Shown here: piece after piece, positions 15,428-20,472 of the stretch
Position numbering within the stretch: position 1 is the first letter of the stretch
Layout: every line of letters begins with the position of its first letter
Source: a virus
DNA: 25,900 nt
Strand: one strand, 5' to 3'
IMG/VR virus record: IMGVR_UViG_3300008448_000554
Span: 1-25,900 of that record
Notes under the pieces: model-generated
Database searches by the model: none
Told to the model about the DNA's origin: nothing
The model's input: the letters and a program-made list of their open reading frames with translations, nothing else
Position numbers and translations under genes: made by a program

Positions 15428-15449
15428 AATTTATTGTTTCTGTTTTGCC
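15428..15449 (-). promoter_or_regulatory. Early promoter P4 (80-aa gene)
   Basis: Box GGCAAA, 10 nt, hexamer TAAATT. The box and spacer are read as the final codons (AKQKQ) of the 63-aa gene, and its TAA stop is the first half of the hexamer. Confidence 0.65.
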
Positions 15450-15622
15450 TCGTCAAATGCACTTATGATTTCAGCAGCAATGTAAGCTATAGCCATCATT
15501 ACTGTTAACATCATCCCAAATAACCCTATTACATTATCGGCTTCATGGAAAGCCATAAATGAGAGGATCAGGAAGAATGCCATTATAATTCTGAATAGGC
15601 GGAGAAGTGATTTACTTGTCAT
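15431..15622 (-). CDS. Two-pass membrane protein (63 aa)
   Basis: The start is set at ATG 15620-15622 because the frame further upstream runs through the promoter P5. Membrane segments lie at about residues 9-25 (LFRIIMAFFLILSFMAF) and 31-53 (VIGLFGMMLTVMMAIAYIAA). The C-terminal DEAKQKQ is encoded by the downstream promoter, a clear case of dual-use sequence. Possible roles include a holin-like or exclusion protein; nothing decides between them. Confidence 0.65.
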   Translation of the reverse strand: MTSKSLLRLFRIIMAFFLILSFMAFHEADNVIGLFGMMLTVMMAIAYIAAEIISAFDEAKQKQ

Positions 15623-15646
15623 GTTTTTTAATTTTTGGTTAATGTG

Positions 15647-15668
15647 AATGTATGGTTGGTATTTTGAC
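15647..15668 (-). promoter_or_regulatory. Early promoter P5 (63-aa gene)
   Basis: Box variant GTCAAA, 10 nt, hexamer TACATT. It abuts the TAA stop of the 53-aa lipoprotein gene. Confidence 0.6.
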
Positions 15669-15830
15669 TTACCTAAGTGATTGTCCACAGCGCGCTCTAC
15701 CGTTTGCTGCGTCTTCGACTGATACGTAACGGCTACAGCTGGTCATACTGGACATTAGAGCGAGCATCAGTATTATTCCGATTATCGTTAGTGATATTTT
15801 TTCTGATTGGCTTAATGGTTGTTGTTTCAT
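15669..15830 (-). CDS. Small lipoprotein (53 aa)
   Basis: After a polar N-terminus (MKQQPLSQSEKIS) a hydrophobic segment (LTIIGIILMLALMSS) leads to a lipobox MTSC with Cys at residue 32. The mature part is only about 22 residues (CSRYVSVEDAANGRARCGQS). The CxRYV...C pattern is shared with the 54-aa lipoprotein two genes on, so these are probably paralogues. No acidic run follows the Cys, so surface export by the Bacteroidetes signal is not indicated. A role in blocking superinfection is possible. Confidence 0.65.
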   Translation of the reverse strand: MKQQPLSQSEKISLTIIGIILMLALMSSMTSCSRYVSVEDAANGRARCGQSLR

Positions 15831-15850
15831 GTGTTTATTTTTATGGGGTG

Positions 15851-15872
15851 AATGTACGAGTGGGGTTTCGCC
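15851..15872 (-). promoter_or_regulatory. Early promoter P6 (53-aa lipoprotein)
   Basis: Box variant GGCGAA, 10 nt, hexamer TACATT, in hairpin 15860-15876. Confidence 0.6.
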
Positions 15873-15876
15873 CCAC
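15860..15876 (-). terminator. Hairpin fused to promoter P6
   Basis: Stem GTGGGG/CCCCAC, loop CGAAA, between the 97-aa and 53-aa genes. No U run. Confidence 0.4.
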
Positions 15877-15891
15877 CCGTTTCACTTTATC

Positions 15892-16185
15892 TTACTCAAC
15901 CTCACTCACATCATAACCCCACTCTCTCAACTTATCAATCACTGGGATCGGTAAACTAAATACCCCATCGTAACCAGTAATCGCTTTATCTTCGATCTGT
16001 AAACTGCCTTCAGCGTACCAATCATCACCACCTGACTCTACATCGTACAACTCGAACCAACCGTAATCATCTGAATTGATCCCTACGGTTACATCTAATA
16101 ATACACCGTCTTCTTCTTTAAGTACACCGAATGAATTTTCAAGTGTTAGGAACTGTGTTGCTTGGAATGTTTCTTTTCTGATCAT
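15892..16185 (-). CDS. Small acidic protein (97 aa), unknown
   Basis: The start is ATG 16183-16185 (MIRKETFQATQFLTLENSFG), with the typical A-rich leader directly before it. The protein is beta-rich and acidic (VLLDVTVGINSDDYGWFELY, then DVESGGDDWYAEGSLQIED) and ends in a short helix (VIDKLREWGYDVSEVE). It has no cysteines or membrane segment. Family not recognised. Confidence 0.65.
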   Translation of the reverse strand: MIRKETFQATQFLTLENSFGVLKEEDGVLLDVTVGINSDDYGWFELYDVESGGDDWYAEGSLQIEDKAITGYDGVFSLPIPVIDKLREWGYDVSEVE

Positions 16186-16210
16186 AATTTTTAATTTTTT
16201 GGTTAACGTG

Positions 16211-16232
16211 AAGGTAAGGGTGGGGTTGTGCC
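16211..16232 (-). promoter_or_regulatory. Early promoter P7 (97-aa gene)
   Basis: Box variant GGCACA, 10 nt, hexamer TACCTT, in hairpin 16218-16238. Confidence 0.55.
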
Positions 16233-16238
16233 CCACCC
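16218..16238 (-). terminator. Hairpin fused to promoter P7
   Basis: Perfect 8-bp stem GGGTGGGG/CCCCACCC with loop CACAA, 9 nt after the 54-aa lipoprotein gene. No U run follows. Confidence 0.45.
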
Positions 16239-16247
16239 GGTTTTATT

Positions 16248-16412
16248 TTACCAATTCTTAGTTCCGATTTTACACTTCTTAGGATACCAAACACCACACT
16301 CTCCGTTATTACTTTCTCTTACATAACGGTTACAACTTGTTAGTGTTGATAACACCATACAAATTCCAAACCCAATAACCATTCCTAATAAAAACTTTTC
16401 TACTTTTTTCAT
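16248..16412 (-). CDS. Small lipoprotein (54 aa), paralogue of the 53-aa one
   Basis: The signal MKKVEKFLLGMVIGFGICMV leads to the lipobox LTSC, Cys at residue 27. The mature peptide begins CNRYVRESNNGECGVWYPKK and carries two more cysteines (C39, C47) that could form a disulfide. Compared with the lipoprotein at 15669-15830 it keeps C-x-RYV and a Cys about 12 residues on. It is expressed from its own promoter. Envelope location is inferred. Confidence 0.7.
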   Translation of the reverse strand: MKKVEKFLLGMVIGFGICMVLSTLTSCNRYVRESNNGECGVWYPKKCKIGTKNW

Positions 16413-16447
16413 AACTTTTAATTTTTGGTTTTAATAATTGTGATGTG

Positions 16448-16469
16448 AATCTACTTAATCGTTCTTGCC
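16448..16469 (-). promoter_or_regulatory. Early promoter P8 (54-aa lipoprotein)
   Basis: Box GGCAAG, 10 nt, hexamer TAGATT. Box and spacer encode the last residues (ARTIK) of the 58-aa gene; its TAG stop is the start of the hexamer. Confidence 0.6.
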
Positions 16470-16627
16470 CAACCCGTTACTTCGGACTTCTGGGATGCTT
16501 GTTTCCACCCGTCTCCCACTCGATAAACAACTTTTTGGGTTGAACAGCTGGTTAGGTAAGCGATCAGGAACATTAGCGCTACTAGGATCAACGTGTAATC
16601 CCATTCTTTGTAGTTTTTGATTTTCAT
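16451..16627 (-). CDS. Small lipoprotein (58 aa)
   Basis: The start is ATG 16625-16627; the longer frame reads through the promoter. A membrane or signal segment (YTLILVALMFLIAYLTSC) ends in the lipobox LTSC, Cys at residue 28. The mature part begins CSTQKVVYRVGDGWKQASQK. It lies directly upstream of the 54-aa lipoprotein, making three lipoprotein genes in a 1-kb stretch. The residues past the Cys differ from the CxRYV pair, so it may be only distantly related. Confidence 0.68.
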   Translation of the reverse strand: MKIKNYKEWDYTLILVALMFLIAYLTSCSTQKVVYRVGDGWKQASQKSEVTGWARTIK

Positions 16628-16649
16628 ACGTTTTAATTTTTGTGAGATG

Positions 16650-16671
16650 AAGATAGGTGGGCCGTTGTGCC
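16650..16671 (-). promoter_or_regulatory. Early promoter P9 (58-aa lipoprotein)
   Basis: Box GGCACA, 10 nt, hexamer TATCTT, in hairpin 16656-16675. Confidence 0.55.
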
Positions 16672-16675
16672 CACC
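16656..16675 (-). terminator. Hairpin fused to promoter P9
   Basis: Stem GGTGGGC/GCCCACC with a 6-nt loop between the 73-aa and 58-aa genes. No U run. Confidence 0.4.
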
Positions 16676-16698
16676 CACTTCAATCAACCGATTTAGAA

Positions 16699-16920
16699 TT
16701 ACATGATCGAGTTCAAACGTACACTTCTAAACCCTTTCACTTTCAAATCGTACACCCTAAGGATGTCTTCGTTTGATTGTTTTAATTCCCTATTACCAGG
16801 AATCAGTTCAGGGTTTAGAGTTGCCGTCATTTCTCTTACGGTACCATCTTTCTTGGTAAACGAAAATGTTGCTTCTCCTTGGTTCAATTTGGTCTTCAGG
16901 CCGTCGATTTTTGTTTTCAT
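16699..16920 (-). CDS. SH3-like barrel protein, DUF2693-type (73 aa)
   Basis: The layout, a short N-terminal helix then GEATFSFTKKDGTVREMTAT followed by LNPELIP, a Lys/Asn loop and VYDLKVKGFRSVRLNSIM, matches DUF2693, a small SH3-like beta-barrel family common in Bacteroidetes and their phages: (V/F)xFxKKDGTxRxMxATLNPELIP and a terminal F/W-RS-F/V-R. Function of the family is unknown. The gene is monocistronic. The family match was made by eye. Confidence 0.72.
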   Translation of the reverse strand: MKTKIDGLKTKLNQGEATFSFTKKDGTVREMTATLNPELIPGNRELKQSNEDILRVYDLKVKGFRSVRLNSIM

Positions 16921-16958
16921 AACTTATTTATTTTGGTTTTTTAATTATTTACAGTGGA

Positions 16959-16980
16959 AAGGTAAGGGTGGGGCTTTGCC
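16959..16980 (-). promoter_or_regulatory. Early promoter P10 (73-aa gene)
   Basis: Box GGCAAA, 10 nt, hexamer TACCTT, in hairpin 16967-16985. Confidence 0.58.
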
Positions 16981-16985
16981 CCACC
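16967..16985 (-). terminator. Hairpin fused to promoter P10
   Basis: Perfect 8-bp stem GGTGGGGC/GCCCCACC with a 3-nt loop, directly after the 26-aa gene. Confidence 0.45.
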
Positions 16986-16988
16986 ACT

Positions 16989-17069
16989 TTAATTCAAAAT
17001 AATAATGTTGATTGGTTCTGGTAATCCAATAATTGCTTGACAAATTCCGATTTGTGGTGTAATAAACAT
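16989..17069 (-). CDS. Microprotein (26 aa)
   Basis: The frame MFITPQIGICQAIIGLPEPI followed by NIIILN has a full early promoter, the usual A-rich leader ending AAAAAGT before the ATG, and a stop followed at once by the next hairpin-promoter. It is hydrophobic enough to touch membranes but lacks charged flanks. The gene-sized slot between two hairpin-promoters argues that this tiny frame is used. It is too short for homology claims. Confidence 0.45.
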   Translation of the reverse strand: MFITPQIGICQAIIGLPEPINIIILN

Positions 17070-17092
17070 ACTTTTTATTTTTGGTTAACGTG

Positions 17093-17114
17093 AAGATAAG
17101 TGGTGGGTTTTGAC
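17093..17114 (-). promoter_or_regulatory. Early promoter P11 (26-aa gene)
   Basis: Box GTCAAA, 10 nt, hexamer TATCTT, in hairpin 17100-17121. Confidence 0.55.
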
Positions 17115-17121
17115 CCACCAC
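17100..17121 (-). terminator. Hairpin fused to promoter P11
   Basis: Perfect 9-bp stem GTGGTGGGT/ACCCACCAC with a 4-nt loop after the 67-aa gene. No U run. Confidence 0.45.
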
Positions 17122-17124
17122 GTT

Positions 17125-17328
17125 TTAGTACTTTAATTGTATTATACAATACTCTTTTTCATCTTCATCACCTTCACCATCCCAACTATCATCAAAACCA
17201 TCACCTTTGTACACTTTCTTAACGTCGACTTTCACCATAAAATCGTCACCGTCAGAATCAAACTCACCTAACACTTTCATTTTGGGATCAAACTTACTTA
17301 GTTTTTCAATCAATTGTTCTACTGTCAT
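17125..17328 (-). CDS. Small acidic phage protein (67 aa)
   Basis: The start is ATG 17326-17328. The N-terminus TVEQLIEKLSKFDPKMKV is a pattern seen widely in small phage proteins (xLIExLxKFDPxxxV) of unknown role. The rest is very acidic (EFDSDGDDFMVKVDV, then DDSWDGEGDEDEKE) with a final beta strand (YCIIQLKY). The upstream in-frame Met (M-Y-I-H-V-N) is translated promoter and was not used. Confidence 0.7.
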   Translation of the reverse strand: MTVEQLIEKLSKFDPKMKVLGEFDSDGDDFMVKVDVKKVYKGDGFDDSWDGEGDEDEKEYCIIQLKY

Positions 17329-17384
17329 AGTTTTAATTTTTTGGTTAACATGAATGTACATAACTAATTCTGACTAACAAATTT
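17325..17384. repeat. 60-nt exact direct repeat, copy 1
   Basis: Identical to 17595-17654, 270 nt away. It spans a start codon, its leader, promoter P12 and the end of the preceding gene. Confidence 0.9.
17353..17374 (-). promoter_or_regulatory. Early promoter P12 (67-aa gene)
   Basis: Box GTCAGA, 10 nt, hexamer TACATT. It abuts the TAG stop of the 74-aa gene and lies in the 60-nt repeat. Confidence 0.58.
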
Positions 17385-17598
17385 CATAATCATAGTTCTC
17401 ATAAAACTGTAAGTCATTTACTTTATATTTTTTAATATACTCTTCTTCACTTAAATCTGTATTACAATTATCATAATCAATTTGGTAATGATGTTTTATA
17501 ATCTCTAACTCACATTCTTCTTGAGTTTTACACTCAACAACATCTACATCTAATAATTTGAATGACGAACAATCATAATGATAAATCTTAACAATCAT
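17374..17598 (-). CDS. Small acidic protein (74 aa), unknown
   Basis: The start is ATG 17596-17598. The sequence MIVKIYHYDCSSFKLLDVDV, then VECKTQEECELEIIKHHYQI, is a beta strand pair followed by a helix, with four Cys residues in the N-terminal half and at the end. The C-terminus (YENYDYEIC) is encoded partly by repeat DNA. Family not recognised. Confidence 0.6.
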   Translation of the reverse strand: MIVKIYHYDCSSFKLLDVDVVECKTQEECELEIIKHHYQIDYDNCNTDLSEEEYIKKYKVNDLQFYENYDYEIC

Positions 17599-17654
17599 AG
17601 TTTTAATTTTTTGGTTAACATGAATGTACATAACTAATTCTGACTAACAAATTT
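17595..17654. repeat. 60-nt exact direct repeat, copy 2
   Basis: Same sequence as 17325-17384. Here it lies between the 86-aa gene and the 74-aa gene and ends before the 86-aa stop. Confidence 0.9.
17623..17644 (-). promoter_or_regulatory. Early promoter P13 (74-aa gene)
   Basis: Box GTCAGA, 10 nt, hexamer TACATT, inside the 60-nt repeat. Confidence 0.58.
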
Positions 17655-17659
17655 AATTT

Positions 17660-17920
17660 TTACACTAATATTCCTGTTCTAACATCATTCCATGTTTCTT
17701 CAAAATATTCAGAATCAGCTCCTGTATCACCTACTCCCCATTCCATAACAAATTCATTCCAAATAAATTTAAAATCCTTTTTCATTACTTTACCTTTATC
17801 TCTAAAGTAATCATCAATAAATTTATTCCACTTATCTATTTCTTTTTCATTCATTCCTTCATCTAAAGCATACCAAATCCATTCTTTAATTACTTCGATC
17901 ATTTGTTCTTTTGTTACCAT
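17660..17920 (-). CDS. Small Trp-rich protein (86 aa)
   Basis: The start is ATG 17918-17920 (MVTKEQMIEVIKEWIWYALD), since the longer frame crosses promoter P14. It is helical and rich in Trp and acidic residues (KWNKFIDDYFRDKGKV, then FIWNEFVMEWGVGDTGADSE). The composition resembles small regulators or inhibitors that pack against host proteins, but no family is recognised. Confidence 0.65.
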   Translation of the reverse strand: MVTKEQMIEVIKEWIWYALDEGMNEKEIDKWNKFIDDYFRDKGKVMKKDFKFIWNEFVMEWGVGDTGADSEYFEETWNDVRTGILV

Positions 17921-17948
17921 AGTTTTAATTTTATTTTTATTATACATA

Positions 17949-17970
17949 AATGTACGTAAATAATTTTGAC
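17949..17970 (-). promoter_or_regulatory. Early promoter P14 (86-aa gene)
   Basis: Box GTCAAA, 10 nt, hexamer TACATT, directly after the U run of the terminator at 17976-18007. Confidence 0.58.
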
Positions 17971-17975
17971 TAACA

Positions 17976-18007
17976 AAAAACAAGGCCCGGTGTAGAAACA
18001 CCAGGCC
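17976..18007 (-). terminator. Intrinsic terminator after the 136-aa gene
   Basis: On the minus strand a stem GGCC-U-GGTGT / ACACC-G-GGCC (one G-U pair, loop TTCT) is followed by TTGTTTTTTG. This is a classical terminator, 34 nt after the stop, and promoter P14 follows at once. Confidence 0.75.
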
Positions 18008-18041
18008 GCATTAACCATTAAAATTAAAAGTATGACCGAGT

Positions 18042-18452
18042 TTAAATTTCTATTTGTTTTAAAACGTTATTTAATTCTGTCCAATAATTTGTTCCGTACG
18101 CTCTCATTTTCCATCCTTCTCCTGGTGTAAACAGGTAAACATACTCTTCAAAATATTCTTTGGTGTAGTCTGCATATGAACAGGTACGTGCTGAGAAATT
18201 TGTTTCACCCCTATCCCTACCATACGCTAAACAACATCCCTTAACGCGATTATTAAAATCCTGTTTTTCACCAATATCCTCTCCCAGGATACTCAAATCA
18301 CCCAACCCAATCAGCATACGCACTTTACCCTCTGTGGTGTAATGTTCATTCAAAATAGCCCCGTTGTGTTCTGGGTAGCCATCAAAGTGACAATAAATGT
18401 AATCAACTGTTCCGTCTGAGTTTAGAATTCCAATGTTTGATCTTGTTGCCAT
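18042..18452 (-). CDS. Conserved phage protein (136 aa), IYCHFDGYP type
   Basis: The N-terminus MATRSNIGILNSDGTVDYIY followed by CHFDGYPEHNGAIL, KVRMLIGLGDLS near residues 43-54 and AYGRDRGE near 76-83 form a pattern found in many phages and plasmids of diverse hosts. No biochemical role is known to me. There are no signal or membrane segments. Its length agrees with the family, and it is followed by a true terminator, so it is its own unit. Confidence 0.78.
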   Translation of the reverse strand: MATRSNIGILNSDGTVDYIYCHFDGYPEHNGAILNEHYTTEGKVRMLIGLGDLSILGEDIGEKQDFNNRVKGCCLAYGRDRGETNFSARTCSYADYTKEYFEEYVYLFTPGEGWKMRAYGTNYWTELNNVLKQIEI

Positions 18453-18478
18453 AATTTTTATTATTTTTGGTTAATGGG

Positions 18479-18500
18479 AATGTACGAAAAAAGTTGTGCC
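18479..18500 (-). promoter_or_regulatory. Early promoter P15 (136-aa gene)
   Basis: Box GGCACA, 10 nt, hexamer TACATT. It abuts the TAG stop of the 74-aa gene. Confidence 0.6.
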
Positions 18501-18724
18501 TACTTTATAGTAACTTTCATTTCAGTTGCGTATCCATTAACACAAGTACCCATATGATCTGCTGTTATTGGAAACAACTTACTTACTAATTCACCATATG
18601 TTGTAGCTTTTACTTTACCTAAATCGTTACAACACCAAGGACAAACACCTTCGTATACGTTACGTTTAATTTGAATAAAAGAAAGCGGAGCTGGTACATA
18701 CAAAATGTCAGATACTTTTTTCAT
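18500..18724 (-). CDS. Small Cys-rich protein (74 aa), putative zinc site
   Basis: A C28-P-W-C31-C32 knuckle (EGVCPWCCND) and a later H57/C61 (DHMGTCVNG) could bind zinc. The N-terminus is hydrophobic but not a signal peptide (KKVSDILYVPAPLSFIQIK). It stands alone under promoter P16. Function unknown. Confidence 0.65.
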   Translation of the reverse strand: MKKVSDILYVPAPLSFIQIKRNVYEGVCPWCCNDLGKVKATTYGELVSKLFPITADHMGTCVNGYATEMKVTIK

Positions 18725-18747
18725 GTTTTAATTTTTTGGTTAACGTG

Positions 18748-18769
18748 AATATAGGTGATGGGTTTTGAC
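18748..18769 (-). promoter_or_regulatory. Early promoter P16 (74-aa gene)
   Basis: Box GTCAAA, 10 nt, hexamer TATATT, in the hairpin at 18755-18776. Confidence 0.58.
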
Positions 18770-18776
18770 CCACCAC
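18755..18776 (-). terminator. Hairpin fused to promoter P16
   Basis: Stem of nine positions with one mismatch (GTGGTGGGT against ACCCATCAC), loop CAAA, after the 65-aa gene. No U run. Confidence 0.4.
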
Positions 18777-18790
18777 ATTTTATTTTAACA

Positions 18791-18988
18791 TTACAAATAT
18801 TTACTCCTGATTTTGTCTGCTAATTCAGGATCAAGTTCCTCTAAATTTAATACTTCATCAGCAACAAATTCCTCAAAACTCTCAAACCCATCAGCTAGCT
18901 CTAATAATTCATCTAATTCACCTACCAATTCATCTGCTCCTTCTTGTTGTTGAAGAAAATTATAATAATCTTTTACTTGTTTTTTCAT
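18791..18988 (-). CDS. Acidic helical protein (65 aa)
   Basis: The start is ATG 18986-18988 (MKKQVKDYYNFLQQQEGADE). The sequence is almost entirely helical and very acidic (LVGELDELLELADGFESFEE, then FVADEVLNLEELDPELADKI). Strong negative charge without cysteines is typical of DNA-mimic or partner-binding phage proteins, but this is only composition. The frame beginning further upstream crosses promoter P17. Confidence 0.62.
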   Translation of the reverse strand: MKKQVKDYYNFLQQQEGADELVGELDELLELADGFESFEEFVADEVLNLEELDPELADKIRSKYL

Positions 18989-19012
18989 TTTATTAATTTT
19001 TGGTTCGTAATA

Positions 19013-19034
19013 AATGTACACAAAAAGCAGTGCC
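19013..19034 (-). promoter_or_regulatory. Early promoter P17 (65-aa gene)
   Basis: Box GGCACT, 10 nt, hexamer TACATT. It abuts the TAG stop of the 57-aa gene. Confidence 0.55.
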
Positions 19035-19207
19035 TACCTACTTTGATAAAAAGTACCTCTGTGCCCGTAACGGGATCCGAACTTCACCTCCTGAGCCCAC
19101 TGACTCTCATCTGGGCGATCAGCCGGAAAAGTGGATCGAAAAGTTGGTTGTGGAATTGATTCTCCTTGGGCGCGTACGCCAAAAACAAATTCAATGATGT
19201 GTTTCAT
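19034..19207 (-). CDS. Small protein (57 aa), unknown
   Basis: Two in-frame ATGs are possible, at 19216 and 19207. The second is preferred because it leaves a leader of the usual length after GTTAACC. The protein (MKHIIEFVFGVRAQGESIPQ, then PTFRSTFPADRPDESQWAQE) is mixed in character, with an Arg/Gly/Tyr-rich end. The gene is more GC-rich than the neighbours. No family is recognised. Confidence 0.55.
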   Translation of the reverse strand: MKHIIEFVFGVRAQGESIPQPTFRSTFPADRPDESQWAQEVKFGSRYGHRGTFYQSR

Positions 19208-19229
19208 AATTTTCATTTTGGTTAACGTA

Positions 19230-19252
19230 AAGATACAAAAAAGAACCTTGCC
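19230..19252 (-). promoter_or_regulatory. Early promoter P18 (57-aa gene), 11-nt spacer
   Basis: Box GGCAAG, 11 nt, hexamer TATCTT. The box overlaps the 3' arm of the terminator at 19237-19269. Confidence 0.5.
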
Positions 19253-19269
19253 TTACGGGACAAGGTTCT
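19237..19269 (-). terminator. Intrinsic terminator after the 81-aa AT-hook gene
   Basis: Perfect 9-bp stem AGAACCTTG/CAAGGTTCT with a 10-nt loop and a following T run. Promoter P18 shares its 3' arm, so one transcript ends where the next is started. Confidence 0.75.
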
Positions 19270-19282
19270 GAATTGTGCTTAA

Positions 19283-19528
19283 TTAAGCAGCTACAGTTTC
19301 AGCTTTAACTGCTTTAGGACGTCCAACTTTGATTTCAACACCTGATGCCTTACGAGCTTCTTGAGCTGCAATCTTAGCTTGACGAGCGCTGTTTGGATTT
19401 GATGGACGGCCTCTACCGACTGAACCACCATTCTCAATACGCTCTGCGCGTGCTGTTAACTTTGCCTGACGAGCTGAATTAGCTACTACTGGACGACCTC
19501 TCTTTGTTGTTTTGTTTTCTGTTGACAT
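19283..19528 (-). CDS. AT-hook DNA-binding protein (81 aa)
   Basis: Three AT-hook-like cores are visible: RGRP at residues 10-13, RGRP at 39-42 and VGRPK at 68-72. The first two head an internal repeat of about 30 residues (RGRPVVANSARQAK against RGRPSNPNSARQAK) in which the linker is also conserved. AT-hooks insert Arg-Gly-Arg into the minor groove of AT-rich DNA. In an AT-rich phage genome it could coat or bend its own DNA, or compete with host silencers. It has its own promoter and a strong terminator, suggesting high expression. Confidence 0.82.
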   Translation of the reverse strand: MSTENKTTKRGRPVVANSARQAKLTARAERIENGGSVGRGRPSNPNSARQAKIAAQEARKASGVEIKVGRPKAVKAETVAA

Positions 19529-19567
19529 AACCTTTGTTTTTGTTTTTTAATTTTTATTAACAATGTG

Positions 19568-19588
19568 AATCTACAATTTTGTTTTGCC
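19568..19588 (-). promoter_or_regulatory. Early promoter P19 (81-aa AT-hook gene), 9-nt spacer
   Basis: Box GGCAAA with 9 nt, or GGGCAA with 10 nt, before hexamer TAGATT. Confidence 0.5.
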
Positions 19589-19598
19589 CGAACCAAAT

Positions 19599-20243
19599 TT
19601 ATTTACGTTTTGGTCTTCCTCTTTTACCACCGGATCTCGCTCTACGAGCGGCTGCTTCGCGCGCGCGAGCCTCTTTGATCGCCGGATCTAGGGGCTGACG
19701 TCCACGTTTTCCACCAGTTGGAACATACACTTTGGGCGTTGCTACTGTAGCTCCTTTCGGACGTCCTCTTCGTCCACCGGATTTAACCGCTCGAGCCGCC
19801 TTCTCTTCCTCGCGGCGAGCTCGCTCTTCCGGCGATAAAGCCTTACGTCCGCGCTTACCGGCTCCTTTCTCCGCTCGACGCTGAGCTCGCTCGTACGCTT
19901 TATCACGCTTAGCTTGTTCCTTCTCGGCTTTGAGTTTCATTCGCTCCATTCGCTTGGCGTGTTGAATAACGTCTGGATGAACAATTACCTGATCAAGCTC
20001 AAAGTAACGTCGGCCTCCGTCTTCAACCCACACTTCGAAGCCGCCATTCGCCATTAAGTGGTACTCGCCCGGCTCGTAACGCTTCATCAGCTCGCACCGT
20101 ACCTTCTTCTCGTAGTAGTAAGCGGCAGGTAAAACACGGGTGCCGGGTTCCGTTGCGACCAATTCTGGTTCAACTTCGCTATAAAAAAGCTGGGTGCCTA
20201 TTTTATGACCACCCACTAACCAATCTCGTTCGTTTATTTTCAT
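19599..20243 (-). CDS. Large AT-hook protein (214 aa)
   Basis: The start is ATG 20241-20243 (MKINERDWLVGGHKIGTQLF); an upstream in-frame Met would include promoter P20. Residues 1-95 are a mixed alpha/beta domain of unknown family. Residues 96-125 form a basic helix. The tail carries four Arg-Gly-Arg blocks: KRGRK (130-134), RRGRPKG (158-164), KRGRQ (179-183) and KRGRPKRK (207-214). Two of the four have the RGRP core. The gene is noticeably richer in GC than its surroundings, partly because of Arg, Gly and Ala codons. It lies upstream of the other AT-hook gene, and together they may organise phage DNA. Confidence 0.8.
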   Translation of the reverse strand: MKINERDWLVGGHKIGTQLFYSEVEPELVATEPGTRVLPAAYYYEKKVRCELMKRYEPGEYHLMANGGFEVWVEDGGRRYFELDQVIVHPDVIQHAKRMERMKLKAEKEQAKRDKAYERAQRRAEKGAGKRGRKALSPEERARREEEKAARAVKSGGRRGRPKGATVATPKVYVPTGGKRGRQPLDPAIKEARAREAAARRARSGGKRGRPKRK

Positions 20244-20259
20244 ACTTTTTGTTTTAATA

Positions 20260-20281
20260 AATGTACAAACAAAACGTTGCC
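20260..20281 (-). promoter_or_regulatory. Early promoter P20 (214-aa AT-hook gene)
   Basis: Box GGCAAC, 10 nt, hexamer TACATT. It is divergent to the plus-strand promoter 27 nt away. Confidence 0.6.
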
Positions 20282-20307
20282 CAACACAAAAATAAAAGCG
20301 GTTGGTG

Positions 20308-20329
20308 GGCAAAGAAAAAAACTTAAATT
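20308..20329 (+). promoter_or_regulatory. Plus-strand early promoter (only one found)
   Basis: Box GGCAAA (20308-20313), 10 nt, hexamer TAAATT (20324-20329), then CACATTG. This is the full consensus, facing away from all genes, and would start transcription near 20336. Confidence 0.55.
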
Positions 20330-20335
20330 CACATT

Positions 20336-20455
20336 GTCAGTTGACGGGCGGGTGTTAGCAGCACCTGGAGGGATCAGAGGTAGGTTGCTTGTGCCTGCTC
20401 ACAATGGTACATAGCAAAAAAACACCACCACCCATTACGGGTGATGGTGTATCAT
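20336..20455 (+). ncRNA. Candidate small plus-strand RNA
   Basis: A roughly 120-nt transcript is predicted between the plus-strand promoter and the bidirectional hairpin. It contains small stems (GGTG/CACC around 20351-20365, TTGTG/CACAA around 20389-20404) and GGTGTT, which could pair with AACACC in the terminator arm as an alternative fold. No gene on the plus strand follows, so it would be a stand-alone RNA. The only frame inside is a 22-codon ORF without a leader. Support is promoter, structure and absence of other content; expression is unproven. Confidence 0.4.
20414..20450 (-). terminator. Strong terminator after the 78-aa gene (bidirectional hairpin)
   Basis: A 12-bp stem ACACCATCACCC/GGGTGGTGGTGT (one G-U pair, loop GTAAT) is followed on the minus strand by seven T. 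On the plus strand the same hairpin has one mismatch and is followed by ATCATTATT, so it would also stop the small RNA, less strongly. Confidence 0.78.
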
Positions 20456-20472
20456 TATTAACCAAAAAATAA

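Noticed and set aside
20404-20472. 22-codon plus-strand ORF inside the candidate small RNA
   Set aside because: No leader, no similarity pattern, and it runs through the terminator hairpin.
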